NCBI RefSeq assembly: GCF_900010725.2
Contig: NZ_LR734877.1
Coordinates: 105,430 to 169,429, forward strand
Direction: 5' to 3'
From: Planktothrix serta PCC 8927
GTDB taxonomy: Bacteria > Cyanobacteriota > Cyanobacteriia > Cyanobacteriales > Microcoleaceae
Length of the DNA stretch: 64,000 bases
Below, piece by piece: positions 11,360-20,935 of this stretch; position 1 is the first letter of the stretch, and every line of letters starts with the position of its first letter. Made by a program: the position numbers and the translations under genes. The notes beneath the pieces are model-generated. The model saw only the letters and a list, made by a program, of their open reading frames with translations. It was not told the DNA's origin and searched no databases.

Positions 11360-11812
11360 GTGGCGCACACATTTTTGATGGAATCTGGTCAATGGTTATT
11401 AGAAGGAAATTGGCTTGACCGTGATCAAATGCCGATTACCGTTCGTGGAAAAACAGTAGTTGCTTGGCATCAAAGCGACTGGTTCAGTATGGTGACAAAA
11501 TTAGTGTTTCCGGGTACTGAGCGCGAAGATATTGTTTTACAGTATCGGGGAAGATTAGATAGTAACGAAAGAGAATATACGTTTGTCTTACAACATAGTC
11601 AATTGGGCAAAATCGAAGGCGAAGGTTTAATTGGCCCTGAATCTATTGTGCAACGTTATCGAGTGTTGGGAGATGAACGCCAACGTCGGAATGGGTTTGA
11701 AACTTTACGGAAAATTGATTCCAGCCATTACTATTATTCCAGTGGAACGATGGCGGGACATTCTCTGAATTTAATTAATGTGATGGAAGCAACACTAGAA
11801 CGTAAATCGTAG
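11360..11812 (+). CDS. Conserved hypothetical protein, beta-rich
   Basis: A protein of about 150 residues starting at GTG 11360 (VAHTFLMESGQWLLEGNW), just after a GGGTGGG purine run. A longer reading from GTG 11306 adds 18 residues. It alternates short beta-like segments (YTFVLQHSQLGKIEGEGLI, SSHYYYSSGTMAG) without signal peptide or membrane segment, suggesting a small beta-barrel or lipocalin-like fold. I do not recognise a characterised family. It follows anmK in the same direction by about 100 bp. Confidence 0.65.
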   Translation: MAHTFLMESGQWLLEGNWLDRDQMPITVRGKTVVAWHQSDWFSMVTKLVFPGTEREDIVLQYRGRLDSNEREYTFVLQHSQLGKIEGEGLIGPESIVQRYRVLGDERQRRNGFETLRKIDSSHYYYSSGTMAGHSLNLINVMEATLERKS

Positions 11813-12010
11813 ACCAACCGAGTAGACTCTAATCTTTTAGTTGTTATCAACATAAATTTAACTCAACATGAATCTAAACCAGGGGTGACTAGAATTCATC
11901 AGATGGCTTCAGGTTTAAGAAGCAGGTTGACGCCCCATTACCCTTAACTTGTTTCCTAGCACAGAAAAAAAGTGAGAGATAGAGGTCGCCTACTGCGACA
12001 CCTTCAAGTT

Positions 12011-12208
12011 TTACTCCTGAACAAAAGTGGGTTCTAAACCCCAGTGGTGTTTGAGAAAATGCTGGTACATATTTTCTCGCATCATCATGTGTTCATAGAG
12101 ATTGATTAAAAATTCTTGAGCTTGCTCTCGACTCATCTGACCCACTTGCAGCTTAAAGGAAGTGAGGTTAAATTGTTGCTCAAGAGATAATTGTGCAGGT
12201 TGGCTCAT
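12011..12208 (-). CDS. nblA: Phycobilisome degradation protein NblA
   Basis: NblA is a small helical adaptor that brings phycobiliproteins to Clp protease during nutrient stress, which causes bleaching. The 65-residue product has the family core LSLEQQFNLTSFKLQV, MSREQAQEFLINLYEHMMM and RENMYQHFLKHHWGLEP almost end to end. The ATG has a GGAG ribosome-binding site six bases upstream. It stands alone on the minus strand among rightward genes, as expected for a separately regulated stress gene. Confidence 0.96.
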   Translation of the reverse strand: MSQPAQLSLEQQFNLTSFKLQVGQMSREQAQEFLINLYEHMMMRENMYQHFLKHHWGLEPTFVQE

Positions 12209-12235
12209 GGTTAACTCCTATCGGCTCTCTAGTAT

Positions 12236-12264
12236 TATTAACAACTGTAACAACTATTTGACAA
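12236..12264 (-). promoter_or_regulatory. Candidate nblA promoter
   Basis: On the minus strand TTGTCA (12264-12259), a 17-nt gap and TTAATA (12241-12236) end 27 bases before the nblA ATG. I looked for an NtcA box (GTA-N8-TAC) here and found no good match. The site rests on spacing and sequence alone. Confidence 0.35.
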
Positions 12265-12501
12265 ACCGTCCATTCTCCTCTAGGGAGATGTCTGTTATGA
12301 AGATAGCAAATCTTTTGAGAGATGGTGTAGCACAGGATACCAGTTTTAACCATAACGGGAAGAAATCCCAAGATTGAAGGCAAATTTCAGACTCCATAAT
12401 CAGGAATCGTCCCAGTTTGATGTGTTAAACTCATATAGAGTATTTGCAAATCTTATAAGATTTTGATTTCTGACTCATAAGATAAGGATGTGAAATTAAA
12501 C

Positions 12502-12726
12502 ATGACTCCTGCTAAAACAGATCAACCCAGACCCTTCTGGAGTCGATTCCGTTTTCTTCCCTACAGTGCGTTAGGTATTCTAATTTTTTATTTTAATTCC
12601 ACTTGGGATGTTAATTTTTTTGTTAGGGGATATTTAACACTACTTGAAGTTCAAACTGCTATCATTTTGTTATATTTTCTCATGGCTCGGCTTTCCAAAA
12701 GCCAAAACCATAAGATCGATCTTTAG
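12502..12726 (+). CDS. Small membrane protein, unknown
   Basis: A protein of about 74 residues with two hydrophobic stretches (FLPYSALGILIFYF and LEVQTAIILLYFLMA), a Pro/Arg-rich cytoplasm-like start and a polar tail. The ATG at 12502 has an AAGGA motif 13 bases upstream; a GTG at 12490 sits too close to it. It precedes the TM2 gene by 59 bp. No family is recognised. Confidence 0.55.
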   Translation: MTPAKTDQPRPFWSRFRFLPYSALGILIFYFNSTWDVNFFVRGYLTLLEVQTAIILLYFLMARLSKSQNHKIDL

Positions 12727-12785
12727 TTGCGACTCATTTTAATCTTATTAACCATTTCAATCTTTCATCTTCAGGAGAAAACTCG

Positions 12786-13133
12786 ATGAAAAATAAAATC
12801 GCAGCCGCATTACTGGCTTTCTTTTTCGGAGGTTTTGGAGTTCATAAGTTTTATTTAGGAGAAAATTTCGGCGGAATTCTTTATTTATTGTTTTGTTGGA
12901 CATTTATTCCCGCGATTCTAGCTTTTTTTGATTTTCTCGGTTTACTGTTAATGTCGGATCAAGCCTTCAATGCTAAATTTAATCCTGGTGTTCCCTACTC
13001 TGCTTTAAATGGTAGCCGTTCGGCGCAGGATATAACAGTAGCAATGTCTCAACTAAAAACCCTCTATGATCAAGGTGCAATTACCGCCGAAGAATACGAA
13101 GAAAAACGCCGGAAATTATTAAAAGAACTGTAA
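12786..13133 (+). CDS. TM2 domain protein with C-terminal SHOCT-like domain
   Basis: The 115-residue protein begins with a TM2 domain: two hydrophobic helices joined by the signature GGFGVHKFYLGENFGGILYL. It ends with a short helical SHOCT-type segment (LKTLYDQGAITAEEYEEKRR). The ribosome-binding site is AGGAG. TM2 proteins are membrane proteins of unknown mechanism; SHOCT segments often mediate oligomerisation. It is followed closely by the HhH gene. Confidence 0.88.
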   Translation: MKNKIAAALLAFFFGGFGVHKFYLGENFGGILYLLFCWTFIPAILAFFDFLGLLLMSDQAFNAKFNPGVPYSALNGSRSAQDITVAMSQLKTLYDQGAITAEEYEEKRRKLLKEL

Positions 13134-13152
13134 ACATCAAGTAGGAGTGACA

Positions 13153-13860
13153 TTGAACGTGTCCAATCTATCCGTATGGTTTCAGAAAGTCCCCCAGTGG
13201 TTATACTGGTCTTTATTTCCCGTATTAGGTGGTTTAGCCATTGTTTATGCGGGAAATAAAACCAAAACTCAATCTTGGATTTATACAGGTTTAGGGTTTG
13301 TTACTGCGGCTTTTATTTTATCCCATTCCTCCTTGGGGGGAATCGTTTGGGTCGCTCAAATTATCACAGCGATCGCTCTGAGAAAAGAATTTTTAGCTAA
13401 AACATTTCATGATCCACTATCGGGTTCAAATGAATCTCATCTGATCCAATTAATTGCTAAACATCGAGCTAAAATTGATATTAATAATTGTTCCAAACAT
13501 GATTTAGTACATGGATTGGATTTACCGATTGTTTATGCTAATGAAATTGAAGAAATGAAACGGGAAGGTTATAATTTTACAAGTTTAGAAGAACTTTCGG
13601 AATTGATTGGTGTTCCTGAATCGACTTTGCAACGAATCGCACCGTTAGTTTTATTTAGTTTTGATATTAATAAAGAAATTCATCATTCCTGGCGTCGGTT
13701 AAATGTTTTATCTATTGATGAATTAGTGAATTTAGGGCTACCCATCAATGCAGCTAAAATTATCGCTTTAGAACGTCAACAACGAGGGGGTTATAAGTCT
13801 TTCCTTGATTTTAAAAAACGGACACAATTGCCATTACATCTCTATCGTCATATTTTATAA
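13153..13860 (+). CDS. Membrane-anchored helix-hairpin-helix protein (ComEA-like)
   Basis: The N-terminal ~75 residues contain hydrophobic stretches (WLYWSLFPVLGGLAIVYAG, YTGLGFVTAAFILSHS). They are followed by two HhH-type units: KIDINNCSKHDLVHGLDLP, and LSIDELVNLGLPINAAKII with YKSFLDFKKRTQLP. Such units bind DNA nonspecifically in ComEA-like proteins. The start is ambiguous: AGGAG at 13143-13147 favours TTG 13153 or GTG 13159 over GTG 13147. It lies 13-20 bp after the TM2 gene, so probably shares its transcript. Confidence 0.72.
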   Translation: MNVSNLSVWFQKVPQWLYWSLFPVLGGLAIVYAGNKTKTQSWIYTGLGFVTAAFILSHSSLGGIVWVAQIITAIALRKEFLAKTFHDPLSGSNESHLIQLIAKHRAKIDINNCSKHDLVHGLDLPIVYANEIEEMKREGYNFTSLEELSELIGVPESTLQRIAPLVLFSFDINKEIHHSWRRLNVLSIDELVNLGLPINAAKIIALERQQRGGYKSFLDFKKRTQLPLHLYRHIL

Positions 13861-14220
13861 TTAGAGATTATGAGAAAGTTTGAAGTCATCTGGGTTCTGA
13901 AAAAGCACTGTTTTTCAGTAAAAATACTGAACTCTCTAGTTAAAAATATTTTTAAAATTCAGTAAAAATACTATTGACTCTGATCGCGATAAGGCTGAAA
14001 ATTAGATTGAGAGTTAAATAGTAACTCAATTTAAAATATCCAAAACCACATCTGACATCTTTCTGCTAGATAATTATTCTCACTTAATATCAATTGTTAA
14101 GTGAAACTTTCGATTTTGAGTTCTTCAAAATACTTTTAAAAATCACAACATTTTTAAATTAATTTGTTGTTTTATCAGAAAAGTATTTTGATTTAGGTTT
14201 AATATTTTCCAGGAGAAATT
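13861..14220 (+). other. AT-rich intergenic region with a 15-bp direct repeat
   Basis: No gene is seen. The sequence TTCAGTAAAAATACT occurs at 13914-13928 and 13958-13972. The first copy also contains the hairpin CAGTA-AAAA-TACTG. The region lies upstream of the TerB-like gene, so the repeat pair could be a regulator site; nothing else is evident. Confidence 0.5.
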
Positions 14221-14670
14221 ATGGGCTTATTTGATCGAGTTCGTTTGTCTAAAGGATCTAAAAATGAAGTAGCTTTAGGCCCTGCTGAAGCCTTTGCAGG
14301 AATTGCACTCATTGTGATTGGATCAGATGGTCATATTGCTGATTCTGAAGTTGAATTATTAATCCCTTTATTACGACGAATGCACCTGTTCCGTAGCTAT
14401 CCGTCTGAAGTCTTGCAAAGAATGTTTGATAAGTTAGTTGGCATTTTACGTCGTCAAGGTATTGACGTATTAATGCAAGCTGCAATTCAAGCTTTACCCC
14501 ATGATTTGTATGATACTGTTTTTGCGGTTGCTACCGATTTAATCTTAGCTGATGGAGAAGTTACCGAAGAAGAAGAAAATTTGTTAAGCAGTTTGTGTGA
14601 AGCGTTAGAAATTTCTGATGAAATTGCACAAGAGATCATTCGAGTAATGCTGATTAAAAATAAAGGCTGA
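14221..14670 (+). CDS. TerB-like (tellurite-resistance/DUF533-type) protein
   Basis: The 149-residue all-helical protein shows the TerB pattern of acidic metal-binding loops: IGSDGHIADSEVELLIPLLRR and ATDLILADGEVTEEEENLL are paired DG-containing motifs. The ATG follows a good AGGAG site. TerB domains are linked to membrane-associated stress complexes, but single-domain cyanobacterial versions have no proven role. It stands alone and is followed by a strong terminator-like hairpin. Confidence 0.82.
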   Translation: MGLFDRVRLSKGSKNEVALGPAEAFAGIALIVIGSDGHIADSEVELLIPLLRRMHLFRSYPSEVLQRMFDKLVGILRRQGIDVLMQAAIQALPHDLYDTVFAVATDLILADGEVTEEEENLLSSLCEALEISDEIAQEIIRVMLIKNKG

Positions 14671-14694
14671 TCTCTGCTAATTCACCAGGCGTTT

Positions 14695-14733
14695 ATTTTC
14701 GATCATGTGATTTTTTTTCACATGATCGAAAAT
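14695..14733. terminator. Strong bidirectional hairpin terminator
   Basis: A perfect 16-bp inverted repeat (ATTTTCGATCATGTGA / TCACATGATCGAAAAT) with a 7-nt all-T loop. It lies 25 bp after the TerB-like gene and 83 bp beyond the 3' end of the convergent priA gene, so it could serve both. Confidence 0.7.
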
Positions 14734-14815
14734 TATACAATCTTCCTTTGTGTCTTAGTACCTTTGTGGTTCCTTTTTTACTAAATTAAATCTCCAACAT
14801 AATTAATTACAAACC

Positions 14816-17350
14816 CTACAAATGCAGAGGATCAATATCAATTGTAATATAAACAGAACCCGAATTAAACTCAGAGAACTTAGGTAAAATAATAGAAGAA
14901 TCTTGAGAGGTTTTGAGCAGAATTTGCCAGCGATAACGGTTAGCGACCCTGAGAATAGGGGCGGGGGCGGGGCCTAATAATTCAAAATCAGAATTAGGAT
15001 TATTTTCTACTAAAAATTCTGCTAATCTTTGGGCGGTTTGTTCAACATCTTGCTGATTAAAACTACTTAACCGTAATAATATTAAACGACCATAGGGCGG
15101 ATAATTTAACTCCTGTCGCTGTTGTAATTCTGTGGCGACAAAAGATTCATAATCATGACGTTGTACCGCTTGAATAACGGGGTGTTCGGGGGTGTAGGTT
15201 TGTAGAATCACTCGCCCTGGATCATTCCCTCGTCCCGCCCGTCCTGCGACTTGTACTAAGGTTTGAAAAGCCCGTTCACTGGCGCGATAATCTGATAAAT
15301 GTAATAACCCATCTGCTGATACAATTCCCACTAAACTCACAGACTCTAAATCTAATCCTTTAGTTAACATTTGAGTTCCGACTAATAAATCGGCTTCTCC
15401 ATTCGCAAATTGAGTTAATAGAGTACGATGAGCATTTTTTCGAGAGGTGGTATCACTATCAAACCGAATACATTTTAACTCAGGAAATAAACGATTTAAT
15501 TCTTCTGTCACCCGTTGCGTTCCACTGCCAAAATGTTTAAAATAAGGAGAGTCACACTCAGGACAGCGTTGGGGATAGAGTTGACTATAATTACAATAAT
15601 GACATCTTAAAAGTTGGGCGGCGTCGGGATGTTCGTGATGATAAGCGAGGGAAACATCACAATGGGGACATTCCATCACATAACCACAACTCCGACAGGA
15701 AACAAAGGTACTATGTCCCCGACGATGAATAAATAATATCCCTTGTTGACGAGTTGCTTTTAATTGATGTAGGGCGGTTTGTAAATCATAACTAAAAATA
15801 GATCGATTTCCCTGACGCAATTCTTGACGCATATCAACGATTTTAATTGGGGGAAGGGGTCGCGCTTGAATGCGTTCGGGAAGGGATAAATAAAACCGAT
15901 TTTGTTGGTTTTTGTGTTTAATTTCTAACCAACTTTCTAACGATGGAGTTGCTGATCCTAAAATTAAGGGACAATTTTCTAATTCAGCCCGCCATTGAGC
16001 AACTTTTCGAGCATGATAACAAGGAGAGGGTTGATCTTGTTTGAAACTGCTATCATGTTCTTCATCTAAAATAATTAATCCTAATTTCGGTAAAGGTGCG
16101 AAAATAGCAGAACGAGTTCCGATAATAACATAGGGTGTCCCTGTTAACATTTGTCGCCAAGTGTCATAACGTTCTGTTTGAAAACCACTATGATAAACTA
16201 AAACTTGATCACCAAAACGCGCACGAACTCGATCAGTAAGTTGTGGAGTTAAACCGATTTCGGGTACTAAGAGAATAACTGATTTTTGTTGGTTTATAAC
16301 AGGTGCGATCGCTTGTAAATAAACTTCTGTTTTTCCTGATCCGGTTACGCCATGTAATAAAGCTTCAGAAAATCCAGTCAGATTGTTAATAATTTCCAGA
16401 GCTTTTAATTGAGAATGATTAAGTTGTTTAGGTTGATCTGGGAGTTGTTCTATTTCTTGAGCTAGTCTTAAAACTTCCCTTTCTTCAATTTCAATATAAC
16501 CTTTTTCTGCAAGAATTTTTAAAGTATTATGAGTTGTCTTACAAACCTTTACAAAATCACTTAACCACATTTCACTACCGTGATTCTTGAGAAAAATCAG
16601 AATTTCACGATGTCGTTTATGTAGCTTTTCTACTACAAAAGGATCAATAGTTAAAGAGATAGCTGCTTTTAATTTAGGTTTTGGGCGATTAGAATCATCC
16701 GAATAAAGTTCAATCCAGCCTCGATTTAATAAATCTTTTTGTCCTTGTTGAGCATTAATTACTTTTTCATTAATTTCTTTCCAACTTAAATCATTATCTT
16801 GTTCTAGTAATAGGGAAAGTATCTTTTTCGCAGATGTTCTTAAAAGTTCAGAAGCACCTGGAGGAATAACTTCTTTAATTAAACGAATACGCAGTTGGGG
16901 TGTACTTAATAAACCTGGAGGTAATGAGGTGCGAATAACATCAATGAGTTCAGTCTGATAATAACTAGAGATTTGTGTAAGTAGCTGGCATAAATGTTGA
17001 GGTAAATAGGCTTGATCAATCTCTAATATTGCTTTAATTTCTTCTGATTTCCAATGAGGAGGAAGTTGATTAATAAATTGAATAACTATTCCTCTTTTGA
17101 TTTGATTCCTAACAGGAATACTCACAATACACCCTAATTGCACATTCATTTGTAATGGCACTCTATAAGTGTATAGTTTTGGTGTCTCTACATCTTTTGG
17201 ATCTGTTATTATTTTACTAGAACCAAAATAAACTAATACTTCAACAAATTGTTCTGAACCAAAAGCAGAATTATCCGAATCATTCTGATAGTAAGATGCA
17301 CCAGATTCAGCAACAATAAACTTAGATTGATCGCAAGTCAAAGAAGACAT
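14816..17350 (-). CDS. priA: Primosomal protein N' (replication restart helicase PriA)
   Basis: PriA recognises stalled forks and reloads the replicative helicase. The 844-residue protein has an N-terminal DNA-binding region, the helicase Walker A GVTGSGKTEVYLQ at about residues 334-346, the DEEH box in LGLIILDEEHDSSFKQ, LGSATPSLES, and a zinc-binding module with paired cysteines (CRSCGYVMECPHC, CHYC and CPEC). The C-terminal helicase motif is VQVAGRAGRG. The start ATG is at 17350. It is first in a leftward group of otherwise unrelated genes. Confidence 0.96.
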   Translation of the reverse strand: MSSLTCDQSKFIVAESGASYYQNDSDNSAFGSEQFVEVLVYFGSSKIITDPKDVETPKLYTYRVPLQMNVQLGCIVSIPVRNQIKRGIVIQFINQLPPHWKSEEIKAILEIDQAYLPQHLCQLLTQISSYYQTELIDVIRTSLPPGLLSTPQLRIRLIKEVIPPGASELLRTSAKKILSLLLEQDNDLSWKEINEKVINAQQGQKDLLNRGWIELYSDDSNRPKPKLKAAISLTIDPFVVEKLHKRHREILIFLKNHGSEMWLSDFVKVCKTTHNTLKILAEKGYIEIEEREVLRLAQEIEQLPDQPKQLNHSQLKALEIINNLTGFSEALLHGVTGSGKTEVYLQAIAPVINQQKSVILLVPEIGLTPQLTDRVRARFGDQVLVYHSGFQTERYDTWRQMLTGTPYVIIGTRSAIFAPLPKLGLIILDEEHDSSFKQDQPSPCYHARKVAQWRAELENCPLILGSATPSLESWLEIKHKNQQNRFYLSLPERIQARPLPPIKIVDMRQELRQGNRSIFSYDLQTALHQLKATRQQGILFIHRRGHSTFVSCRSCGYVMECPHCDVSLAYHHEHPDAAQLLRCHYCNYSQLYPQRCPECDSPYFKHFGSGTQRVTEELNRLFPELKCIRFDSDTTSRKNAHRTLLTQFANGEADLLVGTQMLTKGLDLESVSLVGIVSADGLLHLSDYRASERAFQTLVQVAGRAGRGNDPGRVILQTYTPEHPVIQAVQRHDYESFVATELQQRQELNYPPYGRLILLRLSSFNQQDVEQTAQRLAEFLVENNPNSDFELLGPAPAPILRVANRYRWQILLKTSQDSSIILPKFSEFNSGSVYITIDIDPLHL

Positions 17351-17435
17351 CAGTAGTTTTTGTTGATAGTTAACTCCGAGAAGAATAGCGGGTGACGGGT
17401 GAGGAATAAGACACCGGACACCGACACCGCTTAGA

Positions 17436-18593
17436 TTAAGTATTCCCTAATAAATCGACGATTGCTTGTCGTTCAGAGGAATGAGAATTAAACACTTGAC
17501 GGGTATCCGTAATTAACCAATCAAGTGCCGCCGCTTGGACATCAATAGAGGCTCCGAGCTTATCCACACAATAGCGCCCAAATACCAATTTATCGACTAA
17601 ACGCACTCCTGGCCCCAAACGAGAATATTCAAAAATCACGCTATTGTCCACATAGGCATCGCTGCAAACCCAGCAGTTAGGGCCAATCATCGTGGGGCCA
17701 ATAATTGTTGCACCGTCTTCAATGCGAGTCATCCCGCCAATATAAACCGGGCCTTGGATATTGACTTGATCCCAATTCACCGCCACATTCAACCCCGTAT
17801 ACACCCCAGGACGTACCTGTTGACCGGGGACAGAAACATTTTGGATATATCCTAATAACACACTGCGAATCGCTTGCCAATAGTCGGGGACTTTCCCAAT
17901 ATCCACCCATTTAAAATCCATTGAAATCCCATAAAAAGGGGCATCAATTTCTACTAAATGGGGAAATAATTCGCTGCCAATATCATACTCACACGCCGAC
18001 GGAATATATTTGAAAATCTCTGGCTCAAAAATATAAATCCCAGTATTAATATCCGTGCTGAGAGCTTCATCGACGGAAGGTTTTTCTTGAAATGCTTTGA
18101 TCCGACCCGTTTCATCAGTAACAACAACTCCATAACTAGAAACTTGATCCCTAGGAACAGATTTCATCACAATAGTAGCAATTGAGCCTTTTTCTCGATG
18201 CCATTTTACGGCGGCGGTTAAATCCAAATCAATTAACGCATCGCCACACAACACCACGAAAGTATCATCAAAAAAAGGATTAAAGTCTTGAATTCGTTTC
18301 ATCCCTCCCGCCGAACCTAAAGCTTGTCCGATTAAATTTCCTTCTTCAATTCTTCCTTCAAAAGAATAGGCGATATCAACTCCAAATTTTTGACCATCTC
18401 GAAAATAGTTTTCAATTTCATTCGCTAAATGGCTAACATTAACCATAATTTGGTCAAACCCGTGCATTCGCAGTAATTCTACCAAAAATTCCATCACTGG
18501 TTTTTGCAGGATAGGAATTAAAGGTTTAGGAATTGTATAAGTAATCGGACGGATGCGAGTTCCTTTTCCAGCCGCCAGAATCATCGCTTTCAT
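17436..18593 (-). CDS. NDP-sugar pyrophosphorylase (mannose-1-P guanylyltransferase-like)
   Basis: The N-terminal nucleotidyltransferase domain has MKAMILAAGKGTRIRPIT and IPKPLIPILQKPVMEF. The metal-binding VVLCGDALIDLDLT and DINTGIYIFEPEIF follow. The C-terminal third is a left-handed beta-helix-like region with repeated hydrophobic triplets (VYIGGMTRIEDGATIIGPTM). This layout fits GDP-mannose or dTDP/UDP-glucose pyrophosphorylases of the GMPPB/RmlA-like group; the exact nucleotide and sugar cannot be read from sequence. The ATG at 18593 is preferred over GTG 18599. It could feed the polysaccharide genes further right. Confidence 0.88.
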   Translation of the reverse strand: MKAMILAAGKGTRIRPITYTIPKPLIPILQKPVMEFLVELLRMHGFDQIMVNVSHLANEIENYFRDGQKFGVDIAYSFEGRIEEGNLIGQALGSAGGMKRIQDFNPFFDDTFVVLCGDALIDLDLTAAVKWHREKGSIATIVMKSVPRDQVSSYGVVVTDETGRIKAFQEKPSVDEALSTDINTGIYIFEPEIFKYIPSACEYDIGSELFPHLVEIDAPFYGISMDFKWVDIGKVPDYWQAIRSVLLGYIQNVSVPGQQVRPGVYTGLNVAVNWDQVNIQGPVYIGGMTRIEDGATIIGPTMIGPNCWVCSDAYVDNSVIFEYSRLGPGVRLVDKLVFGRYCVDKLGASIDVQAAALDWLITDTRQVFNSHSSERQAIVDLLGNT

Positions 18594-18830
18594 GTTCACT
18601 TCCTCAACCCTAAGCTATGTTTAAAGTTATCAAATGAGATGCAACTCCTGAATCAAAATCAGCAATTGCTTTGTGTGTACAAAGCTTTTCTACAGGAGAA
18701 TTGCCTCATTCTACAATCCGATCAACAGATCACTGATCAATTAATAGCCTATCAAGCTTTATGATGATTGATCCGTTAAAACCCCTAGATGTTACAGGCT
18801 AAAGCAATTGCACTTTCCTCCGATTCTGTT

Positions 18831-19727
18831 TCAAGGCTTGGGAGGTGGCTCAGTCAAAGAGCGAACTTTTAGGTCTTGGTAAAATTCCTCTTGAGCCAGT
18901 TCCACTTTAGACTGAGCCGATAATAACAGCAGTGCCCAAAACACTCCCACCCGGTCATGATTGGGGCTATGCTGGATAGGGTTTTCTTCAGGGATTGGGG
19001 GGTGTTCCGGTTGCTTTGTCTGTAACCACAGGGTTAATAGCTGCTCCAAATCAAACCATTCCTGACTCTGTTGTGATCCTTGCAGGTTCAAGAGTCGTTC
19101 TACTTCCGTCGCCATTTCCACTAAGTTTTCCTGGTGGGCTAACTCAGCAATGGCCCGTGCTGTTGTCGCTCTAGCTTTGGCGGTATTAGCACGGGGACGG
19201 GGACGGGCTTTTTGTGCCTCAATAGTAGCAGCCATCAGTTGCAACTGTTCAATCAGTTCTTGCAATGTGACTCGCCGTTTTTGAGGGATTTTGGCAACAG
19301 CCCGCCTTCGCAGTTGCCGTTCCAGTTGTTGAGGACGTTGAATGCCATTCCCCCCTTCGTCCAGTTCTAAGAAGTCTTCTCCCTCAGTTAACCCTGCATT
19401 CGGGTCTACCGTTTCCGTTGCCATCAAACTATCGGCCTTGAGCAAGACTAACATTGAGGCATACAAAAAGGCTTGCCCCGACTGAGATAATTCGGCAAAA
19501 TTATTGCTAGAGCTTGATTCTTCTAGGGGTGTCAGTTTACTGAGATAACGGTCAATGACATCAATCACCTGCACATCCCAAGGATCGATTTCTCCCCGTT
19601 GTGCCAAGTCAATTAGGAGTGCTATTCCCTCGGAGAGAGCCGTTAAAGCATCTTGAGGGGTAGCAACGTTCAGGGGAAGACTGGAGAGTGGGTCAGGGCT
19701 GGAAATTGTGGAATCACCTGAAATCAC
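18831..19727 (-). CDS. scpA: Segregation and condensation protein A
   Basis: ScpA is the kleisin subunit of the bacterial SMC condensin complex. The 298-residue product has the N-terminal segment ALTALSEGIALLIDLAQRGE and IDPWDVQVIDVIDRYLSKL, which contacts the SMC neck, then FLYASMLVLLKADSLM. The middle is acidic and the C-terminus is a winged-helix-like end (VGVFWALLLLSAQSKVEL). Start is GTG at 19727. Length is slightly above the typical 250-270 residues because of a basic Arg/Ala-rich linker. smc and scpB are not in the window. Confidence 0.9.
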   Translation of the reverse strand: MISGDSTISSPDPLSSLPLNVATPQDALTALSEGIALLIDLAQRGEIDPWDVQVIDVIDRYLSKLTPLEESSSSNNFAELSQSGQAFLYASMLVLLKADSLMATETVDPNAGLTEGEDFLELDEGGNGIQRPQQLERQLRRRAVAKIPQKRRVTLQELIEQLQLMAATIEAQKARPRPRANTAKARATTARAIAELAHQENLVEMATEVERLLNLQGSQQSQEWFDLEQLLTLWLQTKQPEHPPIPEENPIQHSPNHDRVGVFWALLLLSAQSKVELAQEEFYQDLKVRSLTEPPPKP

Positions 19728-19918
19728 TGAAGGTACAAAACTCAGTAGTTCGCTTAATATCTATCTATTGTAGACCAAAACCTTCGTTTCTCAGTGCACG
19801 ACCCCCTCAACGGGTTGTTGTTCCCTAGGAAGAACTTCGGGAGTATGGGTTAACTGGGGAATTAAGGATCAGTTAAAGCCTATGTAATTTTAAGGCTTTT
19901 TGTGGCTTTTGAATTGGG

Positions 19919-20716
19919 TTAAACCTTTGTGGGAATGGGGTTTTTTACCGTTTTAATTGAGGGACGGACATTAGACTTGAGGTAAATTCCTAAAGCCGTT
20001 ATCAGGATAATCAAAACTGTGCCAATTCCAATGGGACTGGGAACCCAGAAAATTGCTTCTAAGTGATTAATTTCTCCGGGTTTAAGTGTCCAGATCACTT
20101 GTTTTCCCTTAGATTCAACATTGACTAATATGGGTTCGCCTGATACTTCAGCCATACTGATCGGATTAATAACCTTTGCACCCCAAGGAGTTGTTAACAT
20201 AAATTGCAGTTCTAATAAGTTACCAGAACTGATTAATACATTTTCTGAGGTTGAAAGTAGGGAAAGCGATCGCAAATCTAATTCTAAGTTGAGATGATTG
20301 CGTAAGGCAAAAATAAAATTATTTTGTTTAAGGTTTAAATCGGAGGAAAATTGAGGTAATACAACATCGGAATTTTTCTGGGATTTCTGAGTATTAAATT
20401 CGGCGGGATTAAAGAATTGATTGAATTTTTCCTCTAAATTCTTGCCATTATTAAAGGGAATTGTAACTAAAATTTCTTGTTTAGACAGTCGTTTTGTTTT
20501 CCCTCTTAACTGTCTAACTCGTCTTTCCAGACTGGATATCCATTCATCAATGACTTCATGACTAAAGCTGGTTAATCGTTCTCCTAATTGAATCTTCTGA
20601 ACAATTTGACCATGAGTTTGATCCTGAAATTCCACTCCCACATCATATCGAACGCATCCACTCAGCAGAAAAATGGCACAAAAAACAATTGTTAATTGTT
20701 TGATGATTTTGATCAT
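19919..20716 (-). CDS. DUF3153-type membrane-anchored lipoprotein
   Basis: The protein has a lipoprotein signal peptide ending in the lipobox LLSGC with the acylated Cys at position 21, a beta-rich extracytoplasmic region (YDVGVEFQDQTHGQIVQKIQ) and a C-terminal transmembrane helix (GIGTVLIILITALGIYL) with a short basic tail. This architecture matches the cyanobacterial DUF3153 family. The role is unknown. It is monocistronic as far as can be seen. Confidence 0.8.
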   Translation of the reverse strand: MIKIIKQLTIVFCAIFLLSGCVRYDVGVEFQDQTHGQIVQKIQLGERLTSFSHEVIDEWISSLERRVRQLRGKTKRLSKQEILVTIPFNNGKNLEEKFNQFFNPAEFNTQKSQKNSDVVLPQFSSDLNLKQNNFIFALRNHLNLELDLRSLSLLSTSENVLISSGNLLELQFMLTTPWGAKVINPISMAEVSGEPILVNVESKGKQVIWTLKPGEINHLEAIFWVPSPIGIGTVLIILITALGIYLKSNVRPSIKTVKNPIPTKV

Positions 20717-20935
20717 AATTTTATCCCTAACAATTATTGAATATTATATAGCCAGTCTTGATCAATTGTGTTATAGCTAAGGATTTTAAATAGTCTGTTG
20801 GGGTTGGGGCGGACATTCGGGCGATCGCTCTAACTTAAAGATTCTTAATAATTTATTGAGAACCGCAGAAAGGGTAATTAATGGCAAAATGAATTAAAAT
20901 AGTTAATTATAAAGGGTTGATTCTGGGTAAATAGT

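Noticed and set aside
12209-12300. NtcA box upstream of nblA
   Set aside because: No GTA-N8-TAC arrangement with correct spacing to the -10 box was found.
12297-12377. Short ORF starting MKIANLLRDGV between nblA and the next gene
   Set aside because: It is only 26 residues and the likeness of its first six residues to the radical SAM start at 54160 is probably chance; no other support.
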